Of a stretch of DNA of 64,000 nt, positions 1-11,642 are shown piece after piece (positions within the stretch are counted from its first letter, which is position 1; each line of letters begins with the position of its first letter). Below the pieces are notes generated by a model. It searched no databases, was not told the origin of the DNA, and saw nothing but the letters and a program-made list of their open reading frames with translations. This stretch comes from Pholiota molesta (lineage: Eukaryota; Basidiomycota; Agaricomycetes; Agaricales; Strophariaceae): contig JACGCK010000071.1 of the NCBI GenBank assembly GCA_014925825.1, positions 62,001 to 126,000 of the forward strand, given 5' to 3'. Position numbers and translations under genes: made by a program.

Positions 1-460
1 TTCGCCCAGAATCTTCCGGGGAAGCCAACTCAGGAGATTCCGATATCACGGCATATGTATTTGAAGTTTGACTTGAGGAAGATGGTAAGGTCAAGGGCGG
101 GCAAGCAAATGATGTAGATGGGCCGAGGGTATGTGATATTATTGGATGAAGAGTAGATACCTAAGATCAAAGTTAGCAATTATATTGCATCTATTGTCCT
201 CCACTCACGTCGATTACATGAACACCATCCGCTTGGACGGCCACAGTAACATGACCATCCGAACTGCTTGCTTTTTTGTAGGATGTCGCAAAGACTCCAG
301 GGCCATGTTTTTTTGACGATTTTCCATGGACAGACGAGGTGTAGGTTGCGAGGACGAAGTGGTCGCCTATCGTAGAGCTTGCCATTGCAGCCCAATCGTA
401 TCGGGCGGATATATGTGGAAGGAGACGCTGGGCAAGAGACTTGACCAGAGTATTCACCAA
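1..460 (-). CDS. Partial gene at left edge, unrecognised
   Basis: Two exons read from right to left and off the window: about 460-209 and 160-1, separated by a 48-nt intron (161-208) with a GTGAGT donor, a CTAAC-like branch site and a TTAG acceptor. The joined frame is open to the edge. It reads through ATIGDHF-like and VHVIDVSTLHP segments, then a Ser/Pro-rich stretch. The repeated short beta-strand-like pattern recalls nucleolar WD40 proteins, but this is only an impression. The true start is unclear: an in-frame ATG lies at 385-383, and the frame stays open to a stop just above 460, where a splice acceptor could also lie. No function is assigned. Confidence 0.45.
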
Positions 461-3303
461 TTTTCAGCCGGGCCGGTTTCCTATACAGGCTAGCGCCGAT
501 GGCGCTGATCTCCACTCCGACTCAGCATTGTTCTCTGACATCTGTCTTTCCACTAGTACCGTCTTCTCTTCAATACAACCAGCTCGCTTCATTCAAATGC
601 CGTTGGCCGCCGATTTCTAGAAATGCCTCAGAAATACTCATCTCAATGGCAGCTACAAGGGTGTGTAGGCTGTTCAACCATACGGAGACATGAATGGAAT
701 GAGCCCAAGCAACGGTCAGATGGTCACATTCCTATCTCAATTAACCTATACCTTGGGAGAAACACGCCGTCTTTCGCAGATCCGTCATCGAATATCTCTT
801 CGCGTCCTCTCAGAAGAGCTTTTTTGGCAGTAGTTTTCGACGCTTGACTCGCGCATCTTGAATGTACTCGATTAGGCCAGCATAACACCACTTGCTCGAA
901 TTACTTATAGGTTCAGTAACGCAGCGACCAAATCTCTACGGCGTTGAAGGAGCTAGTATACTGACTCATCATATGCGACTGGCTCCGATGTTTTGACGGC
1001 CACTTCCGCGGAAGCAGGTCTTAAATCAGAGATTATGTCCTCTGCCCAGTTTTGATCATCAAGTTCGTCAAAAATCACTCTTTTCCATTCCGCTACTGAG
1101 GCGTCGATCTGCTATCAAAGCATGCTTAGGCCAAGAAAAGTTATATATCTTCATATGGATACTTCATAATTCTTCGTTATGGTAATCACAAAGGCAATGG
1201 AGAGCAGGTATGCCGAAAGCTGGACGCGTCCCGCCTCCCGCGAAGAGAACTCGTGAGCACCCTCTATCAGCGTTTACACTCACATTCCCATTGATAAAGA
1301 TATCTCCTTTGATAGCTCTCTTACACCCGCGAAAATTATCCCATGCCATCCCGAATGTAGCAGCGCTGGGGAAAACCCCGTTAATGTCCTAAATCCATCA
1401 ATGATGCCACATGCCTAACTTGCTTGTCGGCTTTGATACCCAATTGATACCACAGCCTTCAAGGTCCTATCGGAGGCAAGCAGAACGGAACCCCGGTGCG
1501 CAGACTCTGATGCGTCACGAAAATGAGGATGCCATCGTCTGTTCTACCTCTGACTATGGTATGCGGAATTGGCAAATCTGTAGGTCTCTCAGGCAGTGTT
1601 TTATGACGTGGCTGAAGCTGTTTGGTGGGCGGTTTTCGCTATATACCCAACAGTACATGTGAAGACGCCGATTGGAGGGTGAAAAAAAAAATATCTTACG
1701 TCAGATCTCAAAAGTACCTCGCATGCTAGGCGCGTTTTATCAGATCTCAAATATTCTCTGAGAACTCACACATCCTAGATGTAAGATTGCATAGGGTTTC
1801 ATCTGTGTCGCCGTTATTCGCGTTCTTTGAAGTCATATGTGGAGGAGCCCCGCAGTGATGCTACTTAGGTGTGCAAAAGCGAGATCCCATCACAAGGCAC
1901 CGTCGGAAATGGCCATCCTTTATCTACAAGTTAGGCCCCGTCTCTTTCGCATTCAACGAACCACCTCAGAATCGAGGGTTATATCGGTGAAGGGTCTTGA
2001 TTTCAAGGGGGAAACCTGGAAGACATTGCACACCTTTTCATCACATAGTAAGCCATTCATGCTAATATTATAAACGAGATCACCGACCCCTCCGTACAGG
2101 CGTTGTTTCTAAAAAAAGTAGTATTGAACGATTCTCATTTCGTGGAAGTTGCGAGGGTATGTACGATTTCCTTGGAACGGATCTACGCGATGCTCAATCA
2201 TGACTATGCCTTGATATTGCCTTGCTAAGTACTTTCCTACCGCCCGTCGCGGAAGAGACCTCTTGCACATGTCTAGACACACGCCTTCTGGCTTGCAAAA
2301 GCCCACAGCATGCCTTGTTTACGCAACGAAAGCCCGTCCCATCGTCTCTTATGACAGTACCAGCAATCAGGAACATCAAATGCCTTGTATTTCATGTCGA
2401 GCGCTTACATTAATTTCTTGTCACGCAGAACGCCCGGTCATGGAATCGGGAATCACTGTGGGCGTTTACTGCGGCACGCGCGACTGCGTTGAAAAGAAAT
2501 ACATCGCGCGCGATACAGTCCGCCGTAAACAAAGGGATTGTTTCCGGAACTCGTGATTTCGGTGAGGCAAGGAGGACGAGGAGATTGCTGCTACCGTGAC
2601 CGAAGTGCCGATACCAATTTGTAGAAAACGACGTCAGTTTCTTCAACAAAGAAAATCGTGACATTCTTTGCTAGGCTAGGCCCGAGACCAATTCTACCTC
2701 GTCCTTTCCCATAGTTTCTAAGCGCGAGTATTCTTCTAGGAATTTGAACCTTGTTTAAGGTCGAACTCGCTAGGTAGAATTATGACTATAGTCAAACTAT
2801 ATTAGCCATCTCAGTTTAATTAACGGCTCCGTAAAATCTACAATCAAGAAGTTGTAATTCCTTTCTTCGATGGATTCTAGTTCCCATTGAAATATTCTAC
2901 ATAATGAATTAACAGAATATGTTCAACTCGTTGTTGATGTGGGGAATCCCGAATTCAAATTTCCTCTTGAGATTAGATCTGTATGACAGGCATCGTGAGA
3001 AACGCGTCGTCTAAACAAACGCTAATGCCGCGACTTGCCCTGACTTGCCTTGGACCTTCATTTTCCGACTTCCGAGCCCGACATTAGCCAAACATTAACC
3101 CAACTGCTTACACGTTGCGCGCTACGGGTCATCGTACCGGGTCCTCCTAGGATAATAGTGTCCACGGATAGTAGTGTCCACTGTCAACCAAGCTTTGATT
3201 TCTCCAAAAAGTGCTCCACCTGCTTCCTTTCCATCTCACGACCGTGACACAGGGTCTGTCTTTGGTCATCACATCTCATTGCTGAGCGCTGAGCGCCCAC
3301 CTG
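461..3303. other. Intergenic, no supported gene
   Basis: About 2.8 kb with only short open frames on both strands and no splice-linked set of exons that builds a recognisable protein. Short poly-A/poly-T runs are present. The last 300 bases form the upstream region of LIP3. Nothing else could be supported. Confidence 0.5.
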
Positions 3304-5246
3304 ATGTCGCACACTCTCCAACGCGTCTCAACGCGTCTGCTGACGTGTAATACAAGCTGGCACCATTGCTCAAGATTAAATCATCGTGTAGTCCAAAGAG
3401 GCAGGGCTCGAACACTCGGGACGACCGCCTCGTATCAGCGTACGACGTCTTCCAGTACCGAAGAGTTGCACCCAAACCATGATATCTATGTATCGACTTC
3501 CACCGATCCCTACTTCAACCTTAGCTTCGAGGACTGGTAAGCAGTCAGTTTTACCGCGCAAGGCTTGATGTAGAGCCAGTAATTTTTTTCTCTCTGCTCA
3601 ATCTCATTAAATCCTCGCACCCATAGGTTGTTTCGACACTCTCCCGAGTCAAAGCCTCTACTGCTGATCTACCGGGATTCGCCGTGCGTAGTAATTGGCA
3701 GGAATCAGAACCCTTGGACCGAGGTTAATTTTCCAGCTCTGCGTGCAGCCAACGTTCCGTTCTTGCGCAGAAGAAGTGGCGGAGGGACAGTGTATCACGT
3801 TCGCATTCTTTATCTCCATCTCCTCATGCCTGGTGCCTGGCCTATCTGACATGCTATCGTGTTTAAGGATTTAGGGAACACAAATTTTTCTATACATCTT
3901 CCACGTGCTTCGTTTGACCGACACGCCACTGGTAAAATTATCCTACGCGCAGTGCAGTCGCTCGGGATTGATGCACATCTGAATGATCGAAATGACATCT
4001 GTGTTGGTCAAGATAAGATGAGTCTCTGACCATTCCTCTTGATTTTTTGCCTAGTACTAGCCTCTTTTCTGTGGCGTGTTCCTGAGTTTGATTTTTGTCT
4101 TGTTTTGATTCTTTTTTTGGCCATGATAACATCGTAATAAGGTTTACTTATCAACGACCATTTTGTCTTACGTCTCAGGATCTGCCTACAAGCTAGTGAA
4201 TAAACGTGGATATCACCATGGGACAATGCTACTCACAACTAAGCTTGACGCTTTGGGTGACTTCTTGCACACACAAACCGTCAGTATATTCTTTTTTTAT
4301 CTACGGTGATCCCATGCTCCGTAATTTTGGAACATACACAGAGCGCCCGACTCTTATTTGACAAACCGCGGACACATTCCATGGAGCTTGCTTCATCTGG
4401 AAGAGCAGACGTGCAATTTGCACTCTCGTTCGTTGCTGATTTGTTCTCTCTTCTATATTTGACCTCCCATCATTGTTTGTTGGCTGAATCTTATTTTCAT
4501 TCATCACTTCAGGCGAACATGGTGACTAAAGGGGTGGCTTCTGTGCGTTCTCCTGTATGCAATTTACAAAAGCATTCCGCCAGTGCCACACACGACAACT
4601 TCACGGCCGCTGTGACGGCTGAGTTCCGCAAGGAATATGGCGTTGGTAGTGAGGTATGTCCCTTCTATCAGAATTACTAAAAAAAGGACTTACATGGTGT
4701 TTCAGCCACGTATCATTACAGATTCAGAAGGCGCAAAGATCGAATACGTGCGCCAAGGTATGCGAGAGTTGGATGTAAGTTGGTGATTATTAACTCTTGT
4801 CGTTTCTTCTAAACGTGGCATTCTGCGCTTTCTGGATCAGACTTGGGACTGGTCCTTTGGGCAGACCCCAGAATTCACTCACACGTTGCATAAATCCTTT
4901 ACTTGGGGAGACGTGGTACGCAATCAAGCCTCTATCTGGCTTGCTGGCGGCCAATACTGACCGTGTTACTCTGGCTTTTTAGACGGCCGAAATTCGATCT
5001 AAACACGGTCTGATTCTAGACGTCGCCCTCACAGCAAGTGATATTCGTATGTCGGAAGTTTCCTTTGAGAAGCTGCGCGAACATTGTCGGGTCATCTACA
5101 CTGGAAGGCGTTATGGTTTTCTTCATGATGGGAAATCAAACGGCGCCTCCAATAGCCCTCAGGTTCATCAGGGTCAGATTCATCAGGGGTCCGAACTCTT
5201 GCAAGACATCGATATGTGGTTAAAGACATGCACCCTCACCGTTTAA
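3304..5246 (+). CDS. LIP3: Mitochondrial lipoate-protein ligase (LplA/Lip3 family)
   Basis: Attaches lipoate to the lipoyl domains of mitochondrial 2-oxoacid dehydrogenases and the glycine cleavage H protein. Eight exons: 3304-3536, 3627-3798, 3868-4017, 4172-4279, 4513-4653, 4706-4774, 4841-4915, 4983-5246, giving 403 aa. The first ~50 residues are rich in Arg, Ser and Thr and look like a mitochondrial presequence. Family motifs follow in order: YFNLSFEDWLF, VVIGRNQNPW, RRRSGGGTVYHDLGNTNFS (the BPL/LplA_LipB signature) and KVSGSAYK with the lysine expected at the active site. The C-terminal accessory domain is present. The third intron (4018-4171) must begin with AT and end with AC to keep the KVSGSA motif; all others are GT-AG. 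The stop is TAA at 5244-5246. Assignment is firm; the exon 4/5 boundary is the least certain. Confidence 0.9.
4018..4171 (+). other. Putative AT-AC intron in LIP3
   Basis: 154 nt, starting ATGAGT and ending in a pyrimidine-rich stretch plus TTAC. Removing it joins ...GQDK to VSGSAYK in phase 0, which matches the conserved LplA motif. The nearest GT-AG alternative (GTCTCT donor at 4022, TCTCAG acceptor at 4178) also keeps the frame but gives DKMRSAYK and loses the conserved VSG. The donor does not look like the U12 consensus, so a U2-type AT-AC intron is more likely. Confidence 0.55.
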
Positions 5247-6090
5247 TCGCGTCCGCTTTTTATCTAACATCATCGGAGTTAAAACCTTTCTTGACACTGT
5301 GGGGTATGATTGTTCCAGTACTGATAATGTAACAACGCGCTGTCGCAGCGTAGGTAGACATCGGGTAGACATGAATGCAGAACACATACTTAGTATAGAT
5401 TTATCAGCTTATTAATATAGGGATAGCATTTCTACTCACAATGGGCACTATAACGCGCTGTAATCGGGTTTCCGTTGGGCGTACCGTACCGTGAACGTAG
5501 AACCCACGGCTCCTGATCCATATGAGCATATTATTTATCTACTCGTATGTAGCATAGTAGTCAAATTTTAGTAGGCGCGTTCAGAAGCCTCTTTACGGCA
5601 TGAGAAGCTTATGAAAAGCCCAGACTCGCCTCTACTATATCGGGGCAAAAAGCTTGCAAAAGGCTTCAAATTTGACCTCTATAGTTTACGCGCAATTGCG
5701 GGCACTGTCATGTTTTTTTTTGCGCCGGGGCTTTCAGTTATCATCTGCGGAGGTATGCATAGCATTAGATGAACTTGGCAATGAGATCTTGCTTTGTACG
5801 CATACCGCTAAACGGCATCCCGTTATAGGTGTTGGTGTTTCTCTGGCGTTCATTGTGACAGAAGTACCAGTGCCGCAGGTGTTGACGTTAACTGTGATCG
5901 AGAATAAACACACGAGTACAGGGCGCGATCCAAGATATGAAATGATATGCAAAGTAACATGTTCTATTAGGAATCCGAGTGAACTTCTATGTATTGATTT
6001 TGTACGCAAATTCGGGTGGAGCTATTGTGTTGGCCTGAAATGAGAACCATAACAAGACTGGTTAGAGCTATTTCAGTACAATAATAAGCC
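5247..6090. other. Intergenic between convergent LIP3 and NDUFA1
   Basis: About 840 bases between the 3' ends of two convergent genes. It holds one 129-codon open frame (5654-6043, +) overlapped by a 91-codon frame on the other strand. Neither has splice-linked neighbours or a recognisable motif, so neither is called. Confidence 0.5.
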
Positions 6091-6459
6091 TTATTCACGC
6101 ACCGCTTGTCCTCGTTTATGTCCGGTCAATAACTTGTCCCGATCCATCATCATGGTGTCCCATTTATCTACGGAGTACCGAGGAGGCTAGCGTCATAGGA
6201 AAGAGATCAGTTTCGAAAGCTTCTAATAGGAATTCATAGCTGACCTTTCCTTGGTTCTGCGCACGCATTGAGACGTTTGCAAGGGTACCGGCAGCTCCGA
6301 ACATGGCCGTCAGAAGGCCTATGAGAGCATCAGTAACATGTACTCAATTACGACGGTGACAAAGTCGTGTTGAATGCAGAATAGTGTTGAACGCAGAGCA
6401 GTGCTGAGCGACAGAACATACGCACCAAAAGGAATGAGCGCCTCCCAAGGAACAGGCAT
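6091..6459 (-). CDS. NDUFA1: NADH:ubiquinone oxidoreductase subunit NDUFA1 (MWFE-type)
   Basis: Small accessory subunit of mitochondrial complex I. Three exons on the minus strand: 6459-6426, 6318-6245 and 6186-6091, giving 67 aa. The protein starts MPVPWEALIPFG, followed by a hydrophobic segment (LLTAMFGAAGTLA) that is the single inner-membrane span, then RAQNQGKPPRYSVDKWD and a MMMDRDKLLTGHKRGQ tail. This order and length fit the family well. Introns are 107 and 58 nt with GTGCGT/ATAG and GTCAGC/CTAG borders. No exon exceeds 32 codons, so simple ORF finding misses the gene. It is convergent with LIP3, another mitochondrial gene. Identification is confident. Confidence 0.92.
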
Positions 6460-7462
6460 GGTTGTTTCAACGATAGATGGATTGAAGATGGAATTAATGT
6501 TGAATGGATGTAATGGTTCGGAACGGGCTCGCTCTGATTGTACTTGTTTGCCAATGGTCACTCGGGGGCTTTAAAACATTGACACGCCGTCAAATAAACT
6601 ATCTCCTAGTATCTCCTCATCAATACAATCTCAAAACCAACTGTTTAATGAGCCATGTGAAGAATTCGTTTTTATTCCGAGGAGAACATGTGCCGATAAT
6701 GGTGTGCTTGGATGCAATATATTTTTAACCGACCACTAAGAACAGAGGGTATGTATCTAAGTCCGTGGGCCTGAATACTCAATCGTTGGCTTCATGAAGA
6801 CTCACACCAAAATGGTAGAGAGGTTGCCAACTGAGTCGCAGGAAATCAATTTATGCATGCGAATCTTCTCAGATGGTCGCTGTGTATATCGGGGCAATAT
6901 TTCTCAAGGCTAACGCTATGATATATTATTTAAATAAAGATCTATCGCGCATATCAGGCCCCAGGGACGAGATTGGGACGAGACAAAATTCTACTTACTT
7001 CGTGAGCTATGGCAGACTGGACCTTTATAACAAGAGGAGGTGTTAGGTATCCGTAGGAGTTCAATGTAGGCTTATGCGCTTCATATTTTGACGAGCTCTT
7101 GCCACGCGGAACCAAATGGTAGGGCGCACTGGGCTACCTTCAAGCTCACAGTAGGCTGAGCTTCATGACAGATTATACGACTGGTTGCTCTGCAAATCGA
7201 GTCGTCAAAATTATGTTATAGGCGTAGATTCTCTCAGACTCTCACTGTGTGCATAAAGAGAAAATTTATCATTGATCAAACCAGTTGACCAGCGGAAGCC
7301 GCAATAAATGACAACAAAAGAGTACAGAGTGCAGGAGGGCATACAAGAGGCATATTAGGGATGGAATCGGGGCATGAAAGAAAAGGTCAAATGACTTTGA
7401 CGGGCGAATGAATGAATAAGCGAAAAGAATGAAGAATGTGGGCGCCATAATATGCCACAACC
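6460..7462. other. Intergenic, no supported gene
   Basis: About 1 kb between two minus-strand genes. It includes the NDUFA1 upstream region and the 3' flank of the next gene. Only short unsupported frames are seen. Confidence 0.5.
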
Positions 7463-8332
7463 TCAGTTGGCATTCCCACTCTGCCAACTGCCTTCTGACT
7501 GGAAATAATAAGCTCCTCCATCCCCATACCTCATGTCTTCCGAAAGGGACGTCGATCCCGAGCTTGCGGGCTCTGGGACAGCCCAGTTTGTTGTTGCATC
7601 GTGATGGAAGCCAGGAGGCGTATATTGGAGATCCTCTCTTTGGTTCGCTGATGACAAGGGAGGGCGGATGTATTCTTGGTGAGGCCAGTATAAAGCATCG
7701 CCTTGCTCATAGTTGACGGTTGTTGGCGCTAAGGCGAATTCTGGACCTACGAAGCGGCTGGTAGAGTTGTCGACAAGATGACCGTCGTAGTCATTGAATG
7801 TTCTCAAATCTTGGCCAGCCGAGTCGGTAGGATCCCATGCGTAGGGGGTACGATAAGCTTGGGGGTTTTGACCGTCTCCTTCGGTCTGGAAGGCGTACTG
7901 TGGTAGATCGTTTTCCGCAGAAGCAGCGGCGAGGTAAGAACCGTATCTATCATCCTGCCTCTGTGTTGCATACTGTTGAAATCCACTAGGTGCAACCTGA
8001 GCGTCGACGCGAGAGTAAGAATCCCAGAGCGGGTTCCCACGTTGGCGTGTCGCGTTGTATGCGGTAGGCGTATCTCCCGAAGAACCTGCGTCCGGCGGTA
8101 CATCCGACGCGAAGTCTTCTTGAGAATCGGCTACCGGAGATACTTCTGCACGGATAGTAGGACGTACTCGAGGAATATCATGCGCAAACCGCTGTGATTA
8201 TCGCAATAATATGTATCAGTAGGAGAAGCCTACAGTGCGAAGGATACCCACCACTTCAGAGTTGGGAATACCGCGCAGGCGGCGAGGGAGGCTCCTCTTT
8301 GTTGTTTTCGTAGCAGGCGATTTGCGTGCCAT
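7463..8332 (-). CDS. Disordered protein of unknown function
   Basis: Two exons, 8332-8252 and 8191-7463, joined over a 60-nt GT-AG intron (GTGGGT ... TCACAG), encode 269 aa. The start ATG opens a short basic leader (MARKSPATKTTKRSLPRRLR), which could bind nucleic acid or act as a nuclear signal. The rest is rich in Tyr, Gln, Asn, Ser, Pro and Asp (for example QQYATQR, YAWDPTDSAG, YWPHQEYIRPP), with no predicted domain or membrane span that I can see. I do not recognise the family. The clean phase-0 join and the long open second exon support a real gene. Confidence 0.7.
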
Positions 8333-11300
8333 ATTGGAAAAGACGAGAACTGGTGGGTTTACTGTTCTATCTTCCGTTTTATACTAGGAAGTTTGACCAG
8401 GTTAGGAAATGTGCACAACCTTCAACCTCATGTTGCCAGAGCATACAGGATACAACGTTGAGGCCAATCCGACTTCCCAGGGAGTGCAAGGTACGCCCAC
8501 AGAGAATAAGGATCAACTCAAAAAAAGCCAACGTCACAGTTACGGGAGGGACTTCATGTCCGATTCCTGGATCATTGAATCAAAATTCACCGGTCACCTA
8601 TTAATGGGTAACACTCTGGTCATAGCTATCTCTTTTTGAGAAACCACAGCGCGAGCTAGCTGATAGCACAGTGGGAATTTGGCATCGTGGTGATTACCAA
8701 CTCCAGTTCCAATCTGCCTAGCAAGTTGCTACGAGTACTGAAACTGTCGGTATCATTTAGATTGCGTCGTGACCTATGGTGTGTTCGACAGGAGATCCTA
8801 GTAAGCAGTGACAGTATGTAAATCCATCATTCGGAGTCTTGTCAATGAGAGTCGCAATGGCCACCAAGTCTTTGAGAAAAGAGTCCCGTTCAAGCGAGGC
8901 TGCTAATACTCAAAGCAATCAGATGTCCCAAATGATAGGGAATGCGCAGGGCAGATGTTGCGGACGGGCAGTTGTCGTACTCGTATTCAAGTTCAGTTTT
9001 TTGAAACATTCAAAGCTCGGGGCTTGCTCACGTCGCATGTAATACGAAATGGGTCACGAATTGCTACGTCACGCGTCACACGTCACGTCATCCAACTGGA
9101 ATGAAAGTTAGAGACCCTCGAGAAACCCCAACGTAATAATCCAGTGTCGATATTTTCTGTAAACCCGATTACTTGGGCAGTGCATCGTGCAATCCTTATT
9201 TTAGTACTTACATGTGCATATCAGACCCTGCCACAACGTGGGTTAGATTTGGGCAAGATTTGGGTCAGATGTGGTGCGCGCGCTCCATGTAGCTTGATTC
9301 CGTCACTTTTCATAGCAGTAACCCCATGATCCGGACGAGAATGTGTTTTCCTGAACTCTCAATCAGACTCTAGTATTTAGTGCGTAATTCAGTTTGGCTG
9401 TCTTGTCACACGTCGCTTGAATTCTTCTAAAAGCTTCCTTCGACCTTAAATAAAGGTAAACCTGATTACTTCATGACTTGTTGCTTTGTACAAATCCGAG
9501 TCCCTGACTGAAATTTGTACTTTACCTCAATGGATAAGCCATGTTGAAAGCAAGCTAATTGAAATGGTAGGCCAATACGGTAGATATTGTTAAAAGAATC
9601 TCCAAACAGTCCAGAGATCAATCACAACACATAAGCTGCGTGTAGTTTACATGTAATAGAGATAAGAACTCGTTAATCAGGTCTTTTAAAGTTTCAGGAT
9701 TCAGATATTCAGGCAGTACACCGATACTATATGGCTAATGCTTCTAATCATTATAATTCACCGTGATTAAGATACAGCGTGTTCCACTGTTCCTCAGGTG
9801 CTACCTCCGCCGCTACCCGCCGGCCAGTGGCTTATCCTGGCTTATCTCGATATTATGAGCTTGGCGCGGCTCAAGCGTGGCCAACATGTCCTCAATGACG
9901 TACAGTAAGTAAGTACTACGGCAGTTATGAAACTACGCCAGATCAAAACTTTAACATTGCCAATCGCGTGAGATTGGCGCCCACTTCCCAAAGAAGCACT
10001 TATATCACAAACCGATCTCAGGTGCATTGAAGCCCAGAGATTCATCGGCTCACGTTGATGCACATGACATCAAAGGGTATGAAAGCCTACGAAGCTTGAA
10101 GTTGGTAGTTAAAGATATAAGACAAAGTGCAAAAATTCGAATTTGTGCAGCTGGCATCATTGACAGCAAGATCATACATAGCTTACTTGTCCGCATTTTC
10201 GCACTTTTTGCTTGCCGCAAGTCGTGTATTTGTTGCCTAGCTTAGACGCCACTTATTCTAGCGCAGAATATTTGAAAAAAGGTGTTCCGAGAGCTCTGAT
10301 GCAGGATAATACTACAGAGTAACGTGCAAGGATCATAAATTGAGGGATGTGTCATGAGACTCCGACAGGATTCTGGTCAGATTAGCACACCATTCCGCTA
10401 AACTTCCAGTGAAATGATCACATGAAGAGGCTGCATACTAAACCCTTCGGAAGCTCCGTTTGAAACATGGCTCCGAGTGAGAGGAACGAATCAGGAGAAT
10501 CCCACAATGGTATATCCATACGTGTAACTTGACCCCAAGCTTGTTATTATGTGGGTCCATTGAAGGTCACCGTGTTCGATATCTCGTTCGCGCACAAGGC
10601 CAAACCAAAGCCCGATAACGCGTCATACATGTAAAATTCAGAAGAACTGGTGCCACTGCGATCAATTCATAACAGAATGCCGTAAATGTAGCGTTCAGCG
10701 CCCAAAGCTAATTTGATCCTAACTAGGTGAATCTGAATCTCAAGAAATTGCCTATCTATATCAATGATGATCAAAGATAGGCATTTGGTAAGAAACGCTA
10801 CGTGCGTCGCTATATTTGGGACAATCATTTCCGTTTCTTAGGAGTTGTGTGAAAGCTATCTATTTGGAAATCCAATATCTAAGTTCCTTGATTGATCTCA
10901 AACCCCGCGGTATGGGGAGAAGAATATAATCTATCCAACCGAGCATGTACAGCCTTTTGTGTTTTGTGGGTCCAGGACACAGCCATTTACACGACCGCGA
11001 AAGATGCTGAGAAATTAGAAGGCAATGTCGCTATGTTAAATAAATAAATCAATATCACGTAAGTAGACCTGTGTACAATCGCCAAGTGGAAGTAAGTAAT
11101 CTCGCTGAGTTATCTCATTTCATTTGGTCAGGATCTATTAAAACTTGAAGGTGCAAGTGACCTGCTGATCTGATGAACAATACACCATCCGCACAGCTCT
11201 CTTATTCCGTTACCGGAATGTCGCGGTCATGCAAAGCGTATTCTATGCAAATGTCCCGCTGGGGATTTTCTAAGTATTTTTTAAACCGAAAGGATTTTGT

Positions 11301-11642
11301 CTAGCACAAGCCAAGCAGTATGAAACCAACCGACCACTACGGTGGTTGAAGATCATAGCACAGTTTGCACTGTTAGTGTTATTTTTTTTTATACAAATGA
11401 ATCTTCGACGTTATCCAGACATGTGTATATATTATTATTTCTTCGAATAGATACAGCGTCCCGTGTATAAGGGTCTGAAGACATTTCCAGACACCAGATA
11501 ATAATGCAAATAATAAGTAGGCTATGCGCGATATGAAGTGACTGATAAATGGAAGTACTTGCGGAACTATGCTTGCTATGTAACGTGGAATGATAATAGG
11601 AGAAAAATGATGTCTATTGTGCTTGAAGTTCGGCGTGAGCCT
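8333..11642. other. Gene-poor stretch of 3.3 kb
   Basis: Only short, unlinked open frames on both strands. The region is rather AT-rich with dispersed T-runs (for example around 11380-11450). I found no transposon ends, tRNA or splice-linked exons. It separates the disordered-protein gene from the TB2/DP1/HVA22 gene. Confidence 0.5.

Noticed and set aside
4022..4178. GT-AG splice alternative in LIP3
   Set aside because: It keeps the frame but replaces the conserved VSG of the ligase motif with MR.
5654..6043. 129-codon plus-strand frame
   Set aside because: No motif or linked exon; overlapped by an equally plain frame on the other strand.
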